The notes beneath the pieces were generated by a model, which had not been told where the DNA came from, did not search any database, and saw nothing but the letters and a program-made list of their open reading frames with translations. Made by a program: the position numbers and the translations under genes. From the NCBI RefSeq assembly GCF_024206495.1, contig NZ_JAMBPQ010000061.1:1-32190 (forward strand): a stretch of 32,190 bases of DNA, written 5' to 3'. Below, one piece after another: positions 22,799-31,648 of the stretch. Each line of letters starts with the position of its first letter. The first letter of the stretch is position 1. This DNA comes from Paraburkholderia sp. CNPSo 3272 (lineage in GTDB: Bacteria > Pseudomonadota > Gammaproteobacteria > Burkholderiales > Burkholderiaceae).

Positions 22799-23485
22799 TC
22801 ATTGCGTATGGCGCTCAATGCAGTCCGCTAGCGCCGCATGCAAGGATTGCAAATCAAGCTGTGGCGCATCGAAAACGAAACGCGTGCGGGCGCCTCCGAT
22901 CATGAGATCCGCGCCGTAGCGATCCACGCCTGCGAGATCCAGATCAACGCGGCGCGCGGGATGCGTTTCGAAAAAGCGGATCAGCGTGGTCTCCTCGGCG
23001 GGAGCAAGCGGCGCCAGCGTGTCGAGATCGGCGCCGTCCATCCAGCCCATTGCGCCAAAGCCGCCGATATAGCGCAGCCGCTCGACGTGCATGACCCAGA
23101 ACGCGAAGTCGCCGAGTGCGAGATAACGCTCGGCGTCTGGGTGATACCGCACGTAGCGCCGCGCCAGCGCCTCATTCGCTTCATGGCCGGCAGAATCGAC
23201 CGGCGCGACCGGTTCGAAGCGGCCGAGCAGCGTGGCGCGCGGGGCGTTCAGCACGTCGGCGTCGGGTGCGTGCGCGACGAGAAAGCCCGCGTGCGGGTCG
23301 TCGAGCAGATTGCGCGTGTGCTCGGCCAGGCGGCTCACCAGAATCACCGGACGATGCCGCGCGTCGGGCGCGAACGGCAGCAGCGTGGGATACGGGAAGC
23401 CCCGCGGCTCGCGCGAGTGCGTGGCGAGCGTGCCGGTGGGCGCCTGGTGCAGCAGATGCAGCGGGGCGTGAGCGGGAATCTTCAA
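22799..23485 (-). CDS. HugZ-like split-barrel FMN-binding family protein
   Basis: The protein belongs to the pyridoxamine-phosphate-oxidase-like split-barrel group that includes haem-utilisation protein HugZ. The barrel spans APLHLLHQAPTGTLATHSREPRGFPYPTLLPFAPD through HAGFLVAHA, and continues to FAFWVMHVERLRYIGGFGAMGWMD. A C-terminal DUF2470-like domain follows (ETTLIRFFETHPARRVDLDLAGVDRYGADLMIGGARTRFVFDAP). I chose TTG 23485 because GAGGA sits seven bases upstream and it gives the family-like start; the only ATG in frame (23584) would place the start deep in the divergent promoter region. Length is then 228 residues. It may degrade haem or use another flavin substrate. Confidence 0.85.
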   Translation of the reverse strand: MKIPAHAPLHLLHQAPTGTLATHSREPRGFPYPTLLPFAPDARHRPVILVSRLAEHTRNLLDDPHAGFLVAHAPDADVLNAPRATLLGRFEPVAPVDSAGHEANEALARRYVRYHPDAERYLALGDFAFWVMHVERLRYIGGFGAMGWMDGADLDTLAPLAPAEETTLIRFFETHPARRVDLDLAGVDRYGADLMIGGARTRFVFDAPQLDLQSLHAALADCIERHTQ

Positions 23486-23639
23486 GGGCGCGTCCTCGAA
23501 TCGAACGATGGATTCTGCCGATATTAGAGCAGCTGGCCCGGCCAACGCGCTGCGACAGGCCGTTCGCACCTTCGTTAGAATCATCGTTTGCTTTCAGGCG
23601 CCTTCCTGGTCCCTTCTCTCTCTTTTGCCCGGAATTCCC

Positions 23640-24860
23640 GTGTCCGACCGACCGACCGATCCCGCCCTCGCCGTTGCGAGCCCAGCCGCCCACCATCGGG
23701 CGCTGCCCGCGGCCACGCGCCATCGCGCCCGCATCGCGACCATGGCGCTCTTTTTCGTCGCCGGCATGATGTACGCGTCGTGGGGCGTGCACGTGCCCAC
23801 CGTACGCGACAAGTTCCATCTGAGCCCCGCGCTGCTCTCCTATGCGCTGTTCGCGGTCGCGGGCGGCTCGATTGCCGCGATGACGACCATCGGCGGCTGG
23901 ATCGCGCGCGTGGGCTCGCGCCGCGCCTGCCTCACCGGCGGCCTCACGATGTCCGTGTGCGGCGCGCTGATCCTGGTGGTCCCGTATTACTGGATGCTGA
24001 TCGTCGTGCTCGCCTTTTTCGGCGTTGGCATGGCCACGCTCGACGTCGCCATGAACGCCGAAGCGAGCGCCGTGGAAGAAGCCGTCGCCAAGCCGATCAT
24101 GTCGGGGCTGCACGGCATGTTCAGTCTGGGCGGCATGGCCGGGGCGGCGATTGGCGGCGCGCTGCTCGCGCGCGGCATGGCGCCGGCGCTGCATCTCTTT
24201 CTCGCTTCGGCGCTGGCGGCGCTCGTGCTGTTCGTCTCGTGCCCGGCTGTCCTGCCGCACGTGCCGCACGCCACGCACGGCGAGCACGCGAAAACCGGCA
24301 ACCGCTGGCGCACCCCCGCGCTCTGGGCGCTCGGCGCCATCGCGCTCATCGCCCTGATCGCCGAAGGCGCGATGTACGACTGGGCCACGGTCTACATGCG
24401 TGACGTGGTGCTTTCCACGCCAGCGCTCGCCAGCGCGGCCTACGCGGCGTTCTCGGGCGGCATGGCCGCGGCGCGCTTCGCCGGCGACGCCGTGCGCGCG
24501 CGCTTCGGCGCGCCGCAGCTCGTGATGGCGAGCGCCTCGCTCGCATGCGCGGGCATGATCGGCGCGCTGCTGCTGCCGTTCTCGTTCACTGCGCTCACGG
24601 GCTTCACGCTGATGGGGCTCGGCCTCGCCAACATGATGCCGGTACTGTTCGCGGCCGCCGCGCGCGTGAAAGGCATCCATGCGGCCGAAGGGCTCGCGCA
24701 CGTCGCGGGCATCGCCTATTTCGGCTTGCTGTTCGGGCCGGTGGTGATCGGCGGCATCACCCAGGTGACCAACCTCACGGTCGGGCTCGCCGTGGTGGCG
24801 CTGTGTGCGGCGCTCGTGGCGTTTGCGGGACCGAAGGTGTTGCGGCGGTTGGGAATCTGA
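23640..24860 (+). CDS. MFS transporter (YbjJ/fucose-permease-like)
   Basis: A 406-residue major facilitator protein with twelve predicted membrane segments. The first is MALFFVAGMMYASWGVHVPTVRDKFHLSP, whose WGVHVP.VRD.F.LS pattern is typical of the YbjJ-like group. Conserved glycines occur in the fourth and fifth segments (SGLHGMFSLGGMAGAAIGGALLARG). The N-terminus is hydrophilic and rich in Pro and Ala. GTG 23640 is preceded by CCCGGAATTCCC and gives a sensible length; the ATG at 23508 would add 44 residues of poor quality. It is divergent from the HugZ-like gene and ends before a strong terminator. Substrate is unknown. Confidence 0.88.
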   Translation: MSDRPTDPALAVASPAAHHRALPAATRHRARIATMALFFVAGMMYASWGVHVPTVRDKFHLSPALLSYALFAVAGGSIAAMTTIGGWIARVGSRRACLTGGLTMSVCGALILVVPYYWMLIVVLAFFGVGMATLDVAMNAEASAVEEAVAKPIMSGLHGMFSLGGMAGAAIGGALLARGMAPALHLFLASALAALVLFVSCPAVLPHVPHATHGEHAKTGNRWRTPALWALGAIALIALIAEGAMYDWATVYMRDVVLSTPALASAAYAAFSGGMAAARFAGDAVRARFGAPQLVMASASLACAGMIGALLLPFSFTALTGFTLMGLGLANMMPVLFAAAARVKGIHAAEGLAHVAGIAYFGLLFGPVVIGGITQVTNLTVGLAVVALCAALVAFAGPKVLRRLGI

Positions 24861-24901
24861 AGGCGCATCGATTACTGCGTCTCTCGCAACCTCAAACAAA
24901 A

Positions 24902-24933
24902 AAAAGCCCGCGAGCCGAAACTCGCGGGCTTTT
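24902..24933. terminator. Bidirectional terminator between MFS and binding-protein genes
   Basis: AAAAGCCCGCGAG (24902-24914) pairs exactly with CTCGCGGGCTTTT (24921-24933), a 13-bp stem with a 6-nt loop and A/T runs on both sides. It serves the MFS gene on plus and the binding-protein gene on minus. Confidence 0.88.
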
Positions 24934-24976
24934 CCAATCGCGTGAGCGAAATCGGTAAATACGCGCTAAGCGCGAT

Positions 24977-26122
24977 TTACATCTTCACGACGTCGAGCAG
25001 CGACTTCTTGCCCGACTTGTAGTTGTACAGCGAGATCACGCCGTGCTTGAGGTCGCCCTTCGAATCGAAGGTCGTCTCGCCAATCACGCCCTTGTAGTCC
25101 GTCGTCGGCATTTCGGCGAGGATCTTTGCCGGATCCGTCGAGTTCGCACGCTTCATGGCGTCGACGATGATGTACACAGCGTCATACGTGAACGGTGCGT
25201 AGATCTGGATCGGCTGGCCGAAGCGCTTCTCGAACTTGGTCTCGAATTCCTTGCCGCCCGGCATCTTTTCGAGCGCCATGCCCGCTTCCGAACACACGAT
25301 GTTGTCGGTCGCGTCGCCGGCGAGGTCGGCCAGCTTGTCGGTACAGACGCCGTCACCCGCGAGCACCTTCGCGCGCAGGCCCAGCTGCTTGGCTTGCTTG
25401 GCGAACGGGCCGCCCGTGGCGTCCATGCCGCCGTACATGATCGCGTCGGGGTTTTCGCCCTTGATCTTCGTCAGAATGGCGCGGAAGTCCACGGCCTTGT
25501 CGTTCGTCGCGTCATGCGACAACACGTTCATGCCGAGCGACTTGGCGGTCTTCTCGAACTCGTTCGCGAGACCCTGGCCATAAGCCGTCGAGTCGTCGAC
25601 CACGGCAACGGTCTTGACCTTCAGGTTCTTCGCCGCGTAATTCGCGAGCGCCGGGCCCTGCTGGGCGTCGGTCGCCACGACACGGTAGGTCGTCTTGAAG
25701 CCTTGTTGCGTGTAGGCCGGGTTCGTGGCCGACGGCGAGATCTGCACGATGCCTGCATCGCTGTAGATCTTCGATGCCGGGATCGACGTGCCCGAGTTCA
25801 GGTGGCCGACGACGGCAACGACCTTGTCGTCGACGAGCTTCTGCGCGACCTGGGTGGCCGTGCGCGGGTCAGCTGCGTCGTCTTGTGCGTCGAGCACGAG
25901 CGTGACCTTCTGGCCGCCGACCATGAGGCCCTTCGCGTTGATCTCTTCGACTGCGAGACGTGCACCGTTTTCGTTGTCTTTACCGAGGTGCGCAATCCCA
26001 CCCGTAAGCGGCGCGACGTGGCCAATCTTGACCGTAACGTCTGCGCTCGCTGCCGTTGCGAACGACGCGAACATAATGGCCGCAGCGCTGATCGGCAACA
26101 GCTTGTGAAGCTTGATAGTCAT
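24977..26122 (-). CDS. Branched-chain amino acid ABC transporter periplasmic binding protein (LivJ-like)
   Basis: This is a type I periplasmic binding protein for leucine/isoleucine/valine-type substrates. The 381-residue precursor has a signal peptide (MTIKLHKLLPISAAAIMFASFATAASA). The mature part starts with DVTVKIGHVAPLTGGIAHLGKDNENGARLAVEEINAKG, typical of LivJ. Further matches are VVAVVGHLNSGTSIPASKIYSDAGIVQISPSATNPAYT and VAVVDDSTAYGQGLANEFEKTAKSLG. The ATG at 26122 has GGAG seven bases upstream. No permease or ATPase genes lie beside it, so it is an orphan binding protein here that must use components encoded elsewhere. A long control region lies upstream. Confidence 0.95.
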   Translation of the reverse strand: MTIKLHKLLPISAAAIMFASFATAASADVTVKIGHVAPLTGGIAHLGKDNENGARLAVEEINAKGLMVGGQKVTLVLDAQDDAADPRTATQVAQKLVDDKVVAVVGHLNSGTSIPASKIYSDAGIVQISPSATNPAYTQQGFKTTYRVVATDAQQGPALANYAAKNLKVKTVAVVDDSTAYGQGLANEFEKTAKSLGMNVLSHDATNDKAVDFRAILTKIKGENPDAIMYGGMDATGGPFAKQAKQLGLRAKVLAGDGVCTDKLADLAGDATDNIVCSEAGMALEKMPGGKEFETKFEKRFGQPIQIYAPFTYDAVYIIVDAMKRANSTDPAKILAEMPTTDYKGVIGETTFDSKGDLKHGVISLYNYKSGKKSLLDVVKM

Positions 26123-27047
26123 GTAAGTCTCCAGTTTCGAACCCAAAAGCTACGTAATCGCCCAGTGCTCCCGCGCCCCGAACGTGTCGCTCCCCGTGCG
26201 GACGACCACGCAGGATGCATCCTTGATGCACCTGGCCAGCATGGCGAATGGTCCGTTCATGGCGGGCCGCCCGTCCATACTTGCGCGCAAGTGTAGGTGA
26301 TCAAATTAATTTGGGGGATTTTTTTCAGATATTGGTGCGAGTACCAATATGCGTACTGCAAGAACAGTTCGAAACCCTGATCAATCGACCGCAAGCCTTA
26401 TGTAATAAGGCATCCCGCCTTGTGATCCAATTATTGGGAGATTCCCTGAGAGGTCCCGCCGCGAATCGTTTTGAGTTTATTTGACGGCAGTTATTGGTGT
26501 GTTAGCGCACGCGTTCGGGGATTACACCAGGGCGCCTTGCGACCATAGGAGAATCCCTCGCCTTCGCGATAACGTTTGCGAGTCGCGCGCGCTTCGAGCA
26601 CGCGCTTTGTTGCGCGTGCCGGTTCAAGTAAGCATTCGATTAATTTCGCACGGCGACGCGTTGTAGACCCGCAGCCCATGCGGGCGCGTTCCTCACGCGT
26701 CGTGACTGAATTTGCGTGACACCGCGCGCCATTCGGCATCGAGTCAGGCGACGTGCGCGATGCGCGAGCAGAACTCATGGAGGCAATCCTTATATGGCTG
26801 AATGAGCGATGAACGCTACAAGATCGCTACCGACTCTAGCCAAAGCCCTCGCGCCCGAAAAATGAATAATCGAGATCATTACGATCCGCTTGCAAGAACG
26901 AGTTTTCGGTGGCGTGCGCTGCAGAGGTTCAAGGGCCTATGGCAAACTGGCTCCCCGATTTCGCGACGCGCCGCGGGCAGTGTGCGAGCTGCCTGCCAGA
27001 GCGCTGCGGCGCGTCGCAGGACTCATTGATGAAGACGGAGAAACAAC
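26123..27047. other. Long intergenic region with an operator-like palindrome
   Basis: This 925-bp stretch separates two divergent genes, the binding protein and the dienelactone hydrolase. No frame with good composition and ribosome site was found. At 26329-26336 and 26343-26350 the arms ATATTGGT and ACCAATAT form a perfect 8-bp inverted repeat with a 6-bp spacer, about 210 bp upstream of the binding-protein start. A T-rich tract lies at 26319-26325. Both promoters should be in this region. Confidence 0.5.
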
Positions 27048-27746
27048 ATGAGCGTTTCGACCAAATGGATCGATATTCCCGCCGGCAATGACAGCTTCGG
27101 CGCCTACCTCGCGCTGCCCAAGGGCGGCAAGGGCCCGGGCATCGTCATCCTGCAGGAGATCTTCGGCGTGAACGGGCACATCCGCGACGTCGTCGAGCAA
27201 TACGCGCTCGACGGCTACGTGGCCATCGCCCCCGACGTGTTCTGGCGCGCAGCCCCGCGCGTCGAGCTCGATTACGTGGGCGCGGACCGCGATCGCGGCA
27301 TCGCGCTCATGCAGAAGACGGACGTCAACCTCGTGGTCGACGACATCGCCTCGACGGCGGCCGCGCTGCGCGCGCTGCCCGAGTGCACGGGCAAGGTCGC
27401 GGCGATCGGCTACTGCTTCGGCGGCCGTCTTGCCTACCTTGCGGCCGCCAGCGGGTCGGTGGATGCGGCGGTCTCCTACTATGGCGGCGGCATCCAGAAT
27501 CAGCTCGATCTCGCCGACAAGGTCACCAAGCCGATCCTCTTCCACTACGCCGAACTCGATCACGGCATTCCGCTGTCGGCCGTGGGCCAGGTGAAAGAGC
27601 GCTTCGCGGGCCGCCCGAACGCCGAATTCCACCTGTACCCGAACGCCGATCACGGCTTCAACTGCTCGGTGCGCGCCTCGTACAACCAGCACGCTTCGGC
27701 GCTCGCGCACGGCCGCACGCTGAGCTTCCTCGCCGAGCATCTGTAA
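27048..27746 (+). CDS. Dienelactone hydrolase family protein
   Basis: Dienelactone hydrolases open lactone rings in chlorocatechol breakdown; many relatives act on other esters. The 232-residue alpha/beta-hydrolase has the nucleophile Cys123 in GYCFGG, Asp171 (ELDHGIP) and His202 (ADHGFNC), the full triad of the family. Glu37 (LQEIFGVNGHIRD) matches the conserved residue that primes the cysteine. The ATG at 27048 follows GGAGAAACAAC, a strong ribosome site. It is alone on its strand with no catechol pathway genes nearby, so a general esterase role is as likely as aromatic degradation. A 15-bp inverted repeat follows its stop. Confidence 0.93.
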   Translation: MSVSTKWIDIPAGNDSFGAYLALPKGGKGPGIVILQEIFGVNGHIRDVVEQYALDGYVAIAPDVFWRAAPRVELDYVGADRDRGIALMQKTDVNLVVDDIASTAAALRALPECTGKVAAIGYCFGGRLAYLAAASGSVDAAVSYYGGGIQNQLDLADKVTKPILFHYAELDHGIPLSAVGQVKERFAGRPNAEFHLYPNADHGFNCSVRASYNQHASALAHGRTLSFLAEHL

Positions 27747-27789
27747 TAGCCTTCGGGCGGCGACGGCGGTTGTCGCGAAAATGCCCGTC

Positions 27790-27833
27790 TGTCGTTGCGC
27801 ACGCCTTGGTGCATCGATGCGTGCGCAACGACA
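27790..27833. terminator. 15-bp perfect inverted repeat after the dienelactone hydrolase gene
   Basis: TGTCGTTGCGCACGC (27790-27804) pairs exactly with GCGTGCGCAACGACA (27819-27833), with a 14-nt loop containing ATCGAT. It lies 44 bp past the stop and about 90 bp before the amidase start. No T-run follows, so it may be a terminator variant or an mRNA-stabilising hairpin. Confidence 0.55.
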
Positions 27834-27920
27834 AACCCCTCAAGCGCGCCGCCCGCTTACACTCCTTGCGTAGCCCGTATCGCTCAACCCGGCCCAACCC
27901 GACGACGAGGAGTGCGCGCC

Positions 27921-29435
27921 TTGCAGTCCGACTATCTGGAATACGACGCCATCGGCCTCGCCGATCTCGTGCGCCGCCGCGAGGTGAGCGCGCGCGAGCT
28001 GCTCGACACCGCCATCGCCCGCGCGGAAGCCACCAATCCCGCGATCAACGCCATCGTCCTCAAGGACTATGAAGCGGCGCGCGAGCGCGCGCGGCGCATC
28101 GAGGCGACCGGCAACGGCGTGAGCTCGCTGAGCGAAGGGCCGCTCGCGGGTGTGCCGTTTCTCGTCAAGGACCTCGGCGCCGCCGTGGCCGGGCTGCGCA
28201 TGACGCTCGGCAGCCGCCATTACCGCCACTACATTCCCACCGCCGACGCGCCCGTGGTCGCACGCTTTCGCGCCGCGGGCCTGAATATCTTCGGCAAGAC
28301 GAGCGCCTCGGAACTCGGGCAGATGCCGTATACCGAACCGGAGCTGTTCGGCCCCTGCCGCAACCCGTGGAACCTCGATCACACACCCGGCGGCTCGAGC
28401 GGCGGCGCGGCCGCTTCGGTCGCGGCGGGTATCGTGCCGCTCGCGCACGCGTCCGACGGCGGCGGCTCGATCCGCATTCCGGCGTCGTGCTGCGGGCTCT
28501 TCGGCTTCAAGCCGTCGCGCGCGTTCCAGCCGGTGTCCGACGTACCGCCGCCGCCCGGCGCGCTCGGCGTCGATCTCGCGGTGTCGCGCAGCGTGCGTGA
28601 CAGCGCGCTGATGCTCGACCTGATCGCCGGCGACCCCGCGCTGCCTGCCGGCGCGCCCGGCACCTTCCTCGCCGCCGCGCGTGCGCCGCTCGACGGCTCG
28701 AAGCCGCTCGCCATCGCGCTGTTGACCGAGCCGATGTTCGCGGACACGGTCGCACCCGAAGTCCGCAGCGCGCTCGACGACGCCGCCGAACTGCTCAGGT
28801 CGCTCGGCCATCGCGTGGAGCCGTATTCGCTGCCCGTGGATTACGGGCAAGCGCGCGAAGCGTTCCTCATGCTGTGGTCGGTGGTGGCCGAGCAGTACGT
28901 GCTGCACGCGGACGACATCACCGGCACGAAGCCGCGCCGCCGGGAGTTCGAGATAGCAACGTGGGCCATGGCGCACATCGGCCAGAAGCTCGGCGAGCGC
29001 GAACTGCCCGCGGCGCTCGACGTGCAGCAGCGCATCACGGCGCAGCTCGCCGACCTGATGAAGCGCTACGACGTGCTGCTGTGCCCGACGCTCGCGGCGC
29101 CCCCGGTAAAAATCGGCGAACTGAAGCCAAGCCAGACCGAGCGCATCCAGATGCGCGCGGTCACGGCCATGCCGGTGGAAGTGCTGATGAGAAAGCTGCT
29201 GACCGAAGCCTCGAACAAGGCGTTCGCGTGGGCGGGCTGCACGGAGCTTTTCAACCTGACGGGCCAGCCGTCGATGTCGGTGCCGCTCGCGTGGAACGCA
29301 CGCGGGCTGCCGATCGGCGTTCAGTTCGCCGCACGCGAGGGCAACGACGCGCTGTTGCTGCGCCTCGCCGCGCAACTGGAGGCGGCGCGCCCGTGGTTCA
29401 ACCGCCGGCCGCCCCTGCTGCAGGCGCGGCTCTAG
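27921..29435 (+). CDS. Amidase signature family protein
   Basis: Amidase-signature enzymes hydrolyse amide bonds through a Ser-cisSer-Lys triad. The 504-residue protein has Lys83 (LVKDLG), cis-Ser159 in TPGGSSGGAAASVAAG, and nucleophile Ser183 in SDGGGSIRIPAS, all in register. The C-terminal part has LFNLTGQPSMSVPLAWNARGLPIGVQF, the usual closing block. Start is TTG 27921, with GAGGAG seven to twelve bases upstream; no better start is present, and the upstream frame is arginine-rich. Substrate is unknown: it could be an aryl or short aliphatic amide. It is not GatA, as no gatB/gatC lie nearby and the context differs. Confidence 0.92.
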   Translation: MQSDYLEYDAIGLADLVRRREVSARELLDTAIARAEATNPAINAIVLKDYEAARERARRIEATGNGVSSLSEGPLAGVPFLVKDLGAAVAGLRMTLGSRHYRHYIPTADAPVVARFRAAGLNIFGKTSASELGQMPYTEPELFGPCRNPWNLDHTPGGSSGGAAASVAAGIVPLAHASDGGGSIRIPASCCGLFGFKPSRAFQPVSDVPPPPGALGVDLAVSRSVRDSALMLDLIAGDPALPAGAPGTFLAAARAPLDGSKPLAIALLTEPMFADTVAPEVRSALDDAAELLRSLGHRVEPYSLPVDYGQAREAFLMLWSVVAEQYVLHADDITGTKPRRREFEIATWAMAHIGQKLGERELPAALDVQQRITAQLADLMKRYDVLLCPTLAAPPVKIGELKPSQTERIQMRAVTAMPVEVLMRKLLTEASNKAFAWAGCTELFNLTGQPSMSVPLAWNARGLPIGVQFAAREGNDALLLRLAAQLEAARPWFNRRPPLLQARL

Positions 29436-29514
29436 CGCGGCTGCGCTTGCATGAACGACGTGCGCGGGCAGCGAGACGCGTGGGGTCTACGTCCTGCGCG
29501 CCCGCGCCGGTTCG

Positions 29515-29826
29515 TCACGCCTTCTTGTTATAGGCGCTGCACCAGCCCTTGCCCGCGACCTGCTTGCCGCCGAACATCGGGCACGGCGCGAACGCGTCGG
29601 CAGCCTTGCCCTGGTAGAACGTGCAGTTGCTGCAGTCCTGGCCGGCGGCGTACTTCGCGAACTTCGTTCGGTCGACCTTCGTCGCGTCGAGCTTGTAGCC
29701 GAGCGCCTGGGAGGTGGGATCGGATTCGGCAGCCTTGGGCGCGTCGGCGAAGGCCTGGCGCGAAAGCGCGAGCGTCGAAGCGACGCCGATGCTCGTGATC
29801 AGAAAGCTGCGGCGGGACGATTTCAT
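29515..29826 (-). CDS. High-potential iron-sulfur protein (HiPIP)
   Basis: HiPIPs are small periplasmic electron carriers with one [4Fe-4S] cluster. The 103-residue precursor has a twin-arginine signal (SRRSFLITSIGVASTLALSRQAFA). Four cluster cysteines sit at positions 65, 68, 82 and 96 (CSNC, APCPMF, GWCSAY), with the family spacing. ATG 29826 has GGAG eight bases upstream. It is the second small redox carrier in this window, after the cytochrome c at 13882. Convergent with the amidase gene. Confidence 0.95.
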   Translation of the reverse strand: MKSSRRSFLITSIGVASTLALSRQAFADAPKAAESDPTSQALGYKLDATKVDRTKFAKYAAGQDCSNCTFYQGKAADAFAPCPMFGGKQVAGKGWCSAYNKKA

Positions 29827-30031
29827 GTGACTCACTCCAGTATTGTGGCGATTCGTTCGCTGGGTTTTCGCGCGGCGCTTTCGTGTGGCGCGTGCCGCGC
29901 ATGCCTCTGAGCCGCTCTGGTGGCGGCGTCGCGAAGAAGCTTAACAACGAAGCAAGCCCAGATGACGCTGCAATGCTGGAGATAAGTGAGCGGCATGATG
30001 CCGCCCGGCGCAAGAGGGGTGCAAAGCCCGA
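29827..30031. other. Intergenic gap upstream of the HiPIP gene
   Basis: About 200 bp between the FAD oxidoreductase stop and the HiPIP start, both on the minus strand. It should contain the HiPIP promoter. No gene or clear hairpin terminator was seen. Confidence 0.4.
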
Positions 30032-31138
30032 TCAATCGAACGAAGCCATCTCGCACACGCGCTGCGCGATCGCAAGCGAAGCCGTGAGCCCCGGTGACTC
30101 GATGCCGAACAGGTTCACGAGGCCGCGCACACCGTGCGACGCCGCGCCCTGGATCATGAAGTCGGCGGCGGGTTCGCCCGGCCCGGAAAGCTTCGGGCGG
30201 ATGCCCGCGTAGGCGGGCTGCAGCGCGCCGTCGGGCAGCCCGGGCCAGTAGGTGCGGATCTGCGCGTAGAAGGAATCGGCGCGGCGGGGATCGACGTCGT
30301 AATCGACCGCATCGATCCATTCGACGTCGGGGCCGAAGCGCGCCTGGCCGCCCAGATCGAGCGTGAGATGCACGCCGAGGCCAGCGTCGTTGGGCATCGG
30401 GTAGATGAGACGCGAGAACGGCACGCGACCCGAAACGCTGAAGTAATTGCCGCGCGCCAGATAGAACGGCGGCACGTGGCGCGCGTCGAGCCCGCGAATG
30501 CGCCTGGCGAGCTTCGTCGCATACAGGCCCGCGCTATTGATGACGCAGGCGGCGCGGATGTCGATCGGCGCGCCGCCGCCCGTTCGCACCGTGAAGCCGC
30601 TGCCCAGCGCATCGATCGACTCGACCGGCGATTTCAGCGCGATCACGGCCCCGTCGCGCTCGGCGTCGCCTTGCAGCGCAAGCATGAGCTGATGGCTGTC
30701 GACGATGCCGGTTTGCGGCGAGTACACGGCCGCGACGCATTCGAGCGCCGGTTCGAGCGCGAGCGCCTCGCTGCCGCTGATGCGCGTGAGGTCGAACACG
30801 CCGTTTTCCTTGCCGCGCGCGCGAATCGCCTCGAGTTGCGGAATCTGGTTCGCCGCCGTGGCGACGAGCAGCTTGCCGCAGCGCGCGTGCGTGACGTTGC
30901 GCGACGCGCAGTACTCGTAGAGCATTTCGCGCCCGCGCACGCACAACGTCGCCTTGAGCGAGCCGCGCGGGTAATAGAGCCCGGCGTGAATGACCTCGCT
31001 ATTGCGCGAACTGGTGCTGGTGCCGATGGCCTCGGCGGCTTCGAGCACGATCACCTCGCGCCTGCGCGCGGCAAGCGCACGCGCAATGGCGAGGCCGACC
31101 ACGCCCGCGCCGATCACTACGCATTCGATCTGGTCCAT
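30032..31138 (-). CDS. FAD-dependent oxidoreductase (LhgO / DAO family)
   Basis: The 368-residue protein has the FAD-binding Rossmann motif VVIGAGVVGLAIARALAARRREVIVLEA at its N-terminus. Next comes SSRNSEVIHAGLYYPRGSLKATLCVRG, which is characteristic of L-2-hydroxyglutarate dehydrogenase-type enzymes (LhgO) within the DAO family. Further matches are GIVDSHQLMLAL, INSAGLYATKLAR, PPFYLARGNYFSVSG, and the C-terminal GIRPKLSGPGEPAADFMI with LFGIESPGLTASLAIA. Likely reaction: oxidation of L-2-hydroxyglutarate or a similar 2-hydroxy acid. ATG 31138 gives the normal start; the frame is open to 31174 with poor content. It is a single gene. Confidence 0.9.
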   Translation of the reverse strand: MDQIECVVIGAGVVGLAIARALAARRREVIVLEAAEAIGTSTSSRNSEVIHAGLYYPRGSLKATLCVRGREMLYEYCASRNVTHARCGKLLVATAANQIPQLEAIRARGKENGVFDLTRISGSEALALEPALECVAAVYSPQTGIVDSHQLMLALQGDAERDGAVIALKSPVESIDALGSGFTVRTGGGAPIDIRAACVINSAGLYATKLARRIRGLDARHVPPFYLARGNYFSVSGRVPFSRLIYPMPNDAGLGVHLTLDLGGQARFGPDVEWIDAVDYDVDPRRADSFYAQIRTYWPGLPDGALQPAYAGIRPKLSGPGEPAADFMIQGAASHGVRGLVNLFGIESPGLTASLAIAQRVCEMASFD

Positions 31139-31339
31139 GTCCCTGCGTCCCGCCTTCGCAGCGCCGGCAGGCAAGCCAGCCGCACCGCGATCCTCTCTGC
31201 CATGGGGTGGTCAGCGCACAACGCGCGCCGCCGCGTGACAAAAATTGTACGCCGCCCGGCGGGGAGACCACGCCAGACTCTCGCAAGGAAAGCGCGGAAG
31301 GGAACAAAGCGGTGCTGTCGCCGCGCACCGGCCCATGCG

Positions 31340-31648
31340 TCAGTTGGCGACGTTGCGAGCGTGGAAGGAGCCCGTGACCTGCTCGCGGGGCGCGGTATAG
31401 CCGCCCATCGCGTATTGCTGCGGATAAGCCGGCGAATTCGGGTCCAGACTCAGTTCGCCGTGAGCACGGGCACTGGCCAGTTCGGCCCTAACTTCGGCGC
31501 GCGTCTTCGGGGCGTTCGCGGCGACTGCGGCGACCGCAAGCGACTGCACCCCTGGGGTCGCCGCATCATCGCCGGCGAATGCGGGCGCTGTAACCAGGGC
31601 GGTGGCGGCGCTGACCAGCAGGGCAGCAAGCGTAATGGACTGCTTCAT
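31340..31648 (-). CDS. DUF4148 family secreted protein
   Basis: DUF4148 proteins are short exported proteins that are abundant and multi-copy in Burkholderiales; their function is unknown. The 102-residue precursor has a signal peptide (MKQSITLAALLVSAATALVTAPAFA) and the hallmark segment KTRAEVRAELASARAHGELSLDPNSPAYPQQY. ATG 31648 follows GGAG with good spacing. It is a single gene. Confidence 0.9.
   Translation of the reverse strand: MKQSITLAALLVSAATALVTAPAFAGDDAATPGVQSLAVAAVAANAPKTRAEVRAELASARAHGELSLDPNSPAYPQQYAMGGYTAPREQVTGSFHARNVAN

Noticed and set aside
23181..24899. 572-codon minus-strand frame opposite the MFS gene
   Set aside because: It is His/Arg/Glu-rich antisense translation of a GC-rich gene and includes no recognisable domain; the plus-strand MFS protein is clear.
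27840..29375. 511-codon minus-strand frame opposite the amidase gene
   Set aside because: Antisense shadow with Arg/His-rich composition; the amidase on the plus strand has an intact catalytic triad.
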